Positions 13,397-13,903 of a DNA stretch of 13,903 nt are shown here, in pieces. Location of the stretch: contig JAFBAD010000256.1 of assembly GCA_019247975.1 (NCBI GenBank), positions 1 through 13,903 on the forward strand, read 5' to 3'. The notes under the pieces were generated by a model. It was not told the origin of the DNA. It made no database searches and worked only from the letters and a program-made list of their open reading frames with translations. Within the stretch, counting starts at the first letter, position 1; every line of letters begins with the position of its first letter. The DNA is from Acidimicrobiia bacterium (GTDB taxonomy: Bacteria; Actinomycetota; Acidimicrobiia; Acidimicrobiales; Iamiaceae). The position numbers were made by a program, and so were the translations under genes.

Positions 13397-13903
13397 GGCG
13401 CCTCGCGCCGTTCCTGACGGCGCTGGCGCTCGGCACCGCTCTCGTCGTCGGCGCGCCCGCCGCGGCACCGGCGCGCGAGCGGGCCGCCCACGTCGCCGGC
13501 GTGACGGTGTCGTTCGGCTCCGGACAGGTCGTCCACCGCACGGTGACCTTCGCCGGCGACTCGATCACCGGCGTCGAGGCACTGCGGGGGGCGGGCTTCG
13601 ACGTCGAGGTGTACGGCTTCAGCGGCGTCGGCGCCGCGGTGTGCCGGATCGACGGGGTCGGGCGTCCGGCCGACCCGTCCTGCCTCAACGGAGGCGACCA
13701 GTACTGGGCGTACTGGCAGAACGGTCGGTACTCGAGCGTGGGGGCCGGCGCCTCGAAGGTCCACGACCACGGCCAGGAGCAGTGGGCCTGGGGGAGCGGC
13801 GACCACGCGCCGCCGACGACCGCCTTCCCGGTGCCGACCACCCGGCCGGTCACGACGACGACCCGGGCGGTCACACCTGAACCGCCGCCTGCGGGCGGAG
13901 CTC
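13393..13903 (+). CDS. Secreted DUF4430 (transcobalamin C-terminal-like) protein, partial
   Basis: The first 170 aa are in the window; the 3' end is missing. A signal peptide (MRRLAPFLTALALGTALVVG, cleavage probably after APAAA or PARER, residues 21-30) is followed by a DUF4430 domain (about 36-134). The domain includes a beta strand VTVSFGSG, a helix SITGVEALRGAGF, CRIDGVG, YWAYWQNGRYSSVGAGASKV (104-123) and a closing EQWAWG. That YWaYw.NG...vGas signature is the family hallmark. Cys84 and Cys97 may pair. A Pro/Thr-rich tail (139-167) looks like a wall-spanning stalk, with any anchor beyond the window. DUF4430 is the beta domain that covers B12 in intrinsic factor and transcobalamin. The GTG start overlaps the toroid gene stop (GTGA), suggesting coupled synthesis of two partner chains. 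Confidence 0.88.
   Translation, partial: MRRLAPFLTALALGTALVVGAPAAAPARERAAHVAGVTVSFGSGQVVHRTVTFAGDSITGVEALRGAGFDVEVYGFSGVGAAVCRIDGVGRPADPSCLNGGDQYWAYWQNGRYSSVGAGASKVHDHGQEQWAWGSGDHAPPTTAFPVPTTRPVTTTTRAVTPEPPPAGGA

Noticed and set aside
13864..13903. CCGCC/GGGCGG hairpin at the window end, considered as a terminator of the DUF4430 gene
   Set aside because: The reading frame stays open through it to the window edge, and it encodes the Pro/Gly tail.

Overview
The window is very GC-rich with short gaps and many 4-bp start/stop overlaps. Gene content (dinB, DUF3040, MoxR/DUF58/TgpA-type transglutaminase, fused ECF ATPase, DUF4214 repeats) and -10 elements of the TANNNT type point to an actinobacterium. 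Acidimicrobiia (Iamia/Ilumatobacter relatives) is my best guess, from gene style only.

Left third (1-6466): the tail of an unrecognised gene, then dinB (DNA polymerase IV) and a DUF3040 membrane protein on the + strand. These converge on a minus-strand operon, MoxR ATPase -> DUF58 -> transglutaminase-like membrane protein. The middle (6467-7985) holds a ROK sugar kinase that appears leaderless, a CsbD-like small protein converging on it over a shared perfect 16-bp hairpin, and a small conserved-looking hypothetical protein.

Right half (7926-13903): this looks like a vitamin B12 acquisition locus. A minus-strand ECF transporter operon (T -> fused double ATPase -> S) is joined by GTGA overlaps at both junctions. 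Divergent from it, a + strand transcript starts with a clear cobalamin riboswitch and encodes two secreted proteins. The first has an alpha/alpha-toroid domain followed by four DUF4214 repeats. The second has a DUF4430 domain with a Pro/Thr tail and runs off the window. Alpha/alpha barrel plus DUF4430 is the two-domain architecture of animal intrinsic factor, transcobalamin and haptocorrin, here split over two translationally coupled genes. My proposal is that the riboswitch senses B12 shortage, the pair captures cobalamin outside the cell, and the ECF transporter imports it. This is the most interesting content of the window.

Two non-coding oddities stand out. A near-perfect 51-base palindrome (24-bp arms) sits in frame in the linker between the two ATPase domains and looks like an inserted palindromic element. 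A 9+1+9 inverted repeat spans the overlapping divergent -10 boxes between the ECF operon and the riboswitch transcript. No tRNA, rRNA, CRISPR array or transposase was seen, and no gap longer than 300 bases lacks a gene.
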